Assembly: GCA_051747785.1 (NCBI GenBank)
Contig: JBNJGN010000033.1
Coordinates: forward strand, 1-5,988
Origin: SKVL01 sp051747785
Lineage (GTDB): Bacteria > Patescibacteriota > Minisyncoccia > Phycocordibacterales > CSBR16-193
Direction of reading: 5' to 3'
Length of the DNA: 5,988 nucleotides
The notes under the pieces were generated by a model. That model was not told the origin of the DNA. It did no database searches and saw only the letters and a list, made by a program, of their open reading frames with translations. A program made the translations under genes and the position numbers. Of the stretch, positions 4,905 through 5,988 are shown one piece after another. How positions within the stretch are numbered: the stretch's first letter is position 1; every line of letters starts with the position of its first letter.

Positions 4905-4936
4905 TTTATTATGGTTTATCACTGAAAGACTTTTAA

Positions 4937-4942
4937 ATTATA
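4937..4942 (-). promoter_or_regulatory. -10 box of the MNT-fold gene
   Basis: A perfect TATAAT on the minus strand (4942-4937) would start transcription near 4930. No -35 box is visible 16-18 bases further upstream, nor an extended TG, so it is only suggestive. Confidence 0.35.
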
Positions 4943-5038
4943 TGTTTTTGGCTTGTTTTCTCTGGTTCTTCCTGAGGTATTGATATTTTTTCAGAATTTA
5001 TAATATTTTTTCATTTAGTTATTAATACCACATCACAG

Positions 5039-5078
5039 CTTATGTTATGTTCAACCCGAAATCGATCTTTAACATAAG
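5039..5078. repeat. 9-bp inverted repeat in the divergent intergenic region
   Basis: CTTATGTTA (5039-5047) and TAACATAAG (5070-5078) are exact inverted copies around a 22-base spacer that itself contains ATCGAT (5061-5066). It lies between the divergent MNT-fold gene and the two-peptide operon, about 50 bases upstream of the operon's -35 box. It could be a regulator site or an RNA hairpin, but no transcript is predicted to cross it. Confidence 0.4.
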
Positions 5079-5129
5079 TAGTATAACTTAGATCATGTTT
5101 CTTTTCAGAATAAAGTTCAAGAACACTGT

Positions 5130-5158
5130 TTGACAAATTAAGAATTAATACGTATTCT
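5130..5158 (+). promoter_or_regulatory. Promoter of the two-peptide operon
   Basis: A perfect -35, TTGACA (5130-5135), is followed after exactly 17 bases by TATTCT (5153-5158). Transcription would start near 5165, about 24 bases before the first ATG. Confidence 0.7.
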
Positions 5159-5188
5159 CAAGGTAGAAAATTTAAAAGGAGGTTCTTT

Positions 5189-5296
5189 ATGAAAAAATTC
5201 TTTTCCTTAGTCCAAATGAGCGACGGTCCTCCGGTAGAGGACCCTGACTGTGGGCCTTACGAAGATCCAAACATACCACCTGAAGAAAAAATATAA
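5189..5296 (+). CDS. 35-aa acidic, proline-rich small protein
   Basis: A short gene found by its signals: AAGGAGG (5176-5182), 6 bases before ATG 5189, about 24 bases after a good promoter start. The product is MKKFFSLVQM followed by an acidic tail with seven Pro and eight Asp/Glu (GPPVEDPDCGPYEDPNIPPEE) and one Cys (21). It is too short and polar for a membrane protein. I recognise no family. A hydrophobic-basic head with a DP-rich tail could be a regulatory peptide, a binding partner or a peptide precursor, but no modification or export gene adjoins it. An internal perfect hairpin, GGTCCTC/GAGGACC (5225-5243), lies within the coding part. The TAA stop overlaps the Shine-Dalgarno of the next gene, which suggests translational coupling. 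Confidence 0.6.
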   Translation: MKKFFSLVQMSDGPPVEDPDCGPYEDPNIPPEEKI

Positions 5297-5306
5297 AGGA
5301 GATTTT

Positions 5307-5438
5307 ATGGCAGTGAAAGAAGAGCAACTTTATGCAATGGATGACCCGCACCTAAAGAAAGCGGGAATGGAAGCTTCTTACGAAGCCGTTACTGTTAAGG
5401 AAATCAAAGACAAAGAAAAGGAGGAAAAGGAAGAATAA
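5307..5438 (+). CDS. 43-aa highly charged small protein
   Basis: The second gene of the operon starts 10 bases after the first. AAGGAG (5296-5301), 5 bases before ATG 5307, fixes the start; the reading frame is open further back to 5250, but that part overlaps the 35-aa gene and lacks a ribosome site. The product, starting MAVKEEQLYAMDDPHLKKAG, ends in a Lys/Glu-rich tail (KEIKDKEKEEKEE) likely to be helical or disordered. There is no Cys and no hydrophobic segment, so a soluble cytoplasmic role is expected. I recognise no family. Two small stems (5345-5349/5361-5365 and 5373-5377/5382-5386) lie in the coding region. The gene is followed at once by a strong terminator. Its two ribosome-site signals and dedicated promoter make a real expressed unit more likely than a chance ORF. 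Confidence 0.6.
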   Translation: MAVKEEQLYAMDDPHLKKAGMEASYEAVTVKEIKDKEKEEKEE

Positions 5439-5445
5439 AAAACAC

Positions 5446-5483
5446 GCCCTTGTGTATCTTGAAGATATACAAGGGCTTTTTTT
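5446..5483 (+). terminator. Bidirectional intrinsic terminator
   Basis: A 14-bp stem (5446-5459 with 5463-5476, one G-U pair) with loop TGA is followed by seven T (5477-5483). The 5' side carries AAAAAA plus CAC (5437-5445), so the element can also end the minus-strand peptidase transcript, whose stop is at 5494. Confidence 0.92.
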
Positions 5484-5493
5484 ATAGTGAAAA

Positions 5494-5988
5494 CTATTCA
5501 ACCCTCAGATACTCCACCAAGAATTCGGTGGTTTTTCTCATCCAGCTTATTCTGAGTTTCTCCTTGGTCGTATGAGCCCCCTCTCCTCCATAGCTGATAT
5601 CTAGAACCTTAAAACCCTTACCGGCTAAGGCGTTGGCATCACTGGCGCCTCCTGATGTTACAAGCTCCGGTTTTATTCCTATCTTTATAGCCTTATCTAC
5701 TATCCCCTTAAGAAAAGGATCCTTTTCATTCAGCTTATAACCACTGCAAGCTTCTTTCACTTCAAACTTTACTCGGGCTCCGGCGCTTTTAGCTGAATCA
5801 TTAAAAGCTCTCTTGATCATCTCAACTCTCTTTTTCATTTTTTCTCTGTTGTGGCTTCTAGCTTCGGCTTTTATTGAAACTGTTTCCGGAACACTATTTC
5901 TTGCCGTGCCCCCCTGTATCATCCCGACATTGGTTGTAGTCTCTTTATCTATCCTTCCCCACTTTACTTTAGATATTGCTCTTGAGGC
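5494..5988 (-). CDS. M20-family metallopeptidase, PepT-like (5' part missing)
   Basis: The frame is open to the window edge, giving the last 164 residues; the gene begins beyond 5988, so the internal Met at 5922 is not the start. The visible part opens in the small dimerisation domain: AISKVKWGRIDKETTTNVG, then IQGGTARNSVPETVSIKAEARSHN. It then returns to the catalytic domain with GIKPELVTSGGASDANAL and GGEGAHTTKEKL; the His in that last motif is the late zinc ligand of M20 enzymes. The best fit is the peptidase T / PepT-like branch, which uses two zinc ions to cleave N-terminal residues from short peptides in the cytoplasm. The early zinc ligands and catalytic Glu lie outside the window, so activity cannot be judged here. 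It ends with TAG and shares the terminator at 5446-5483 with the convergent operon. Confidence 0.9.
   Translation of the reverse strand, partial: ASRAISKVKWGRIDKETTTNVGMIQGGTARNSVPETVSIKAEARSHNREKMKKRVEMIKRAFNDSAKSAGARVKFEVKEACSGYKLNEKDPFLKGIVDKAIKIGIKPELVTSGGASDANALAGKGFKVLDISYGGEGAHTTKEKLRISWMRKTTEFLVEYLRVE

Noticed and set aside
5250..5306. Upstream extension of the 43-aa gene to ATG 5250
   Set aside because: No Shine-Dalgarno is found there and it overlaps the 35-aa gene in another frame; ATG 5307 has AAGGAG at ideal spacing.
5920..5922. Met at 5922 as the start of the peptidase
   Set aside because: The frame stays open to the window end and the upstream residues (AISKVKWGRIDKETTTNVG) are conserved PepT-like sequence.

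Overview
The window reads as a piece of an AT-rich bacterial chromosome. It holds nine or ten short genes, wide intergenic gaps and a simple transcript architecture. The best guess for the host is a Candidate Phyla Radiation (Patescibacteria-like) bacterium. This rests on the compact genes, a cysteine-rich single-span surface protein with a KCDC...C...C motif set of a kind I associate with such genomes, a PepT-like M20 peptidase, and an MNT-fold protein with few clear relatives. An L,D-transpeptidase homologue argues for a peptidoglycan-making bacterium, not an archaeon. All recognisable genes read through with the standard bacterial code. This phylum guess is an inference, not something the sequence proves.

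Layout. At 152-462 a sigma70-like promoter drives a short transcript that carries a 68-codon ORF (219-425) for a small hydrophobic, cationic protein and ends at a strong terminator. Almost the whole transcript can fold into perfect hairpins, and its Shine-Dalgarno and start codon can pair with a site inside the ORF. A class I methyltransferase gene follows on the plus strand (649-1470). From 1658 to 4922 five genes lie on the minus strand: a Cys-rich membrane-anchored protein, a VOC/bleomycin-resistance-like protein, a YkuD-type L,D-transpeptidase, an unknown 126-residue protein, and an MNT-fold nucleotidyltransferase-like protein. Next comes a plus-strand two-gene operon of tiny acidic proteins (35 and 43 residues, 5189-5438) with its own promoter and bidirectional terminator. 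The window ends inside a minus-strand M20 peptidase that runs off the right edge.

How the genes relate. Most look like single-gene transcription units with unrelated housekeeping or accessory roles, and I see no defence island, mobile element, CRISPR or tRNA. Two gene classes can be told apart by initiation signals. The small genes (219, 5189, 5307) and the 126-residue gene have textbook Shine-Dalgarno sequences. The larger enzyme genes have none, and several instead have a -10-like hexamer about 15 bases before the start codon, which suggests leaderless or very short-leader transcripts.

The most interesting object is the 187-462 transcript. It contains a chain of seven or eight stem-loops, one of which displays AAGGAGG in its loop inside an 11-base perfect complement to the typical bacterial 16S rRNA 3' end. 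It could be a structured mRNA of the type I toxin style, a dual-function RNA, or a noncoding RNA with a fortuitous ORF.
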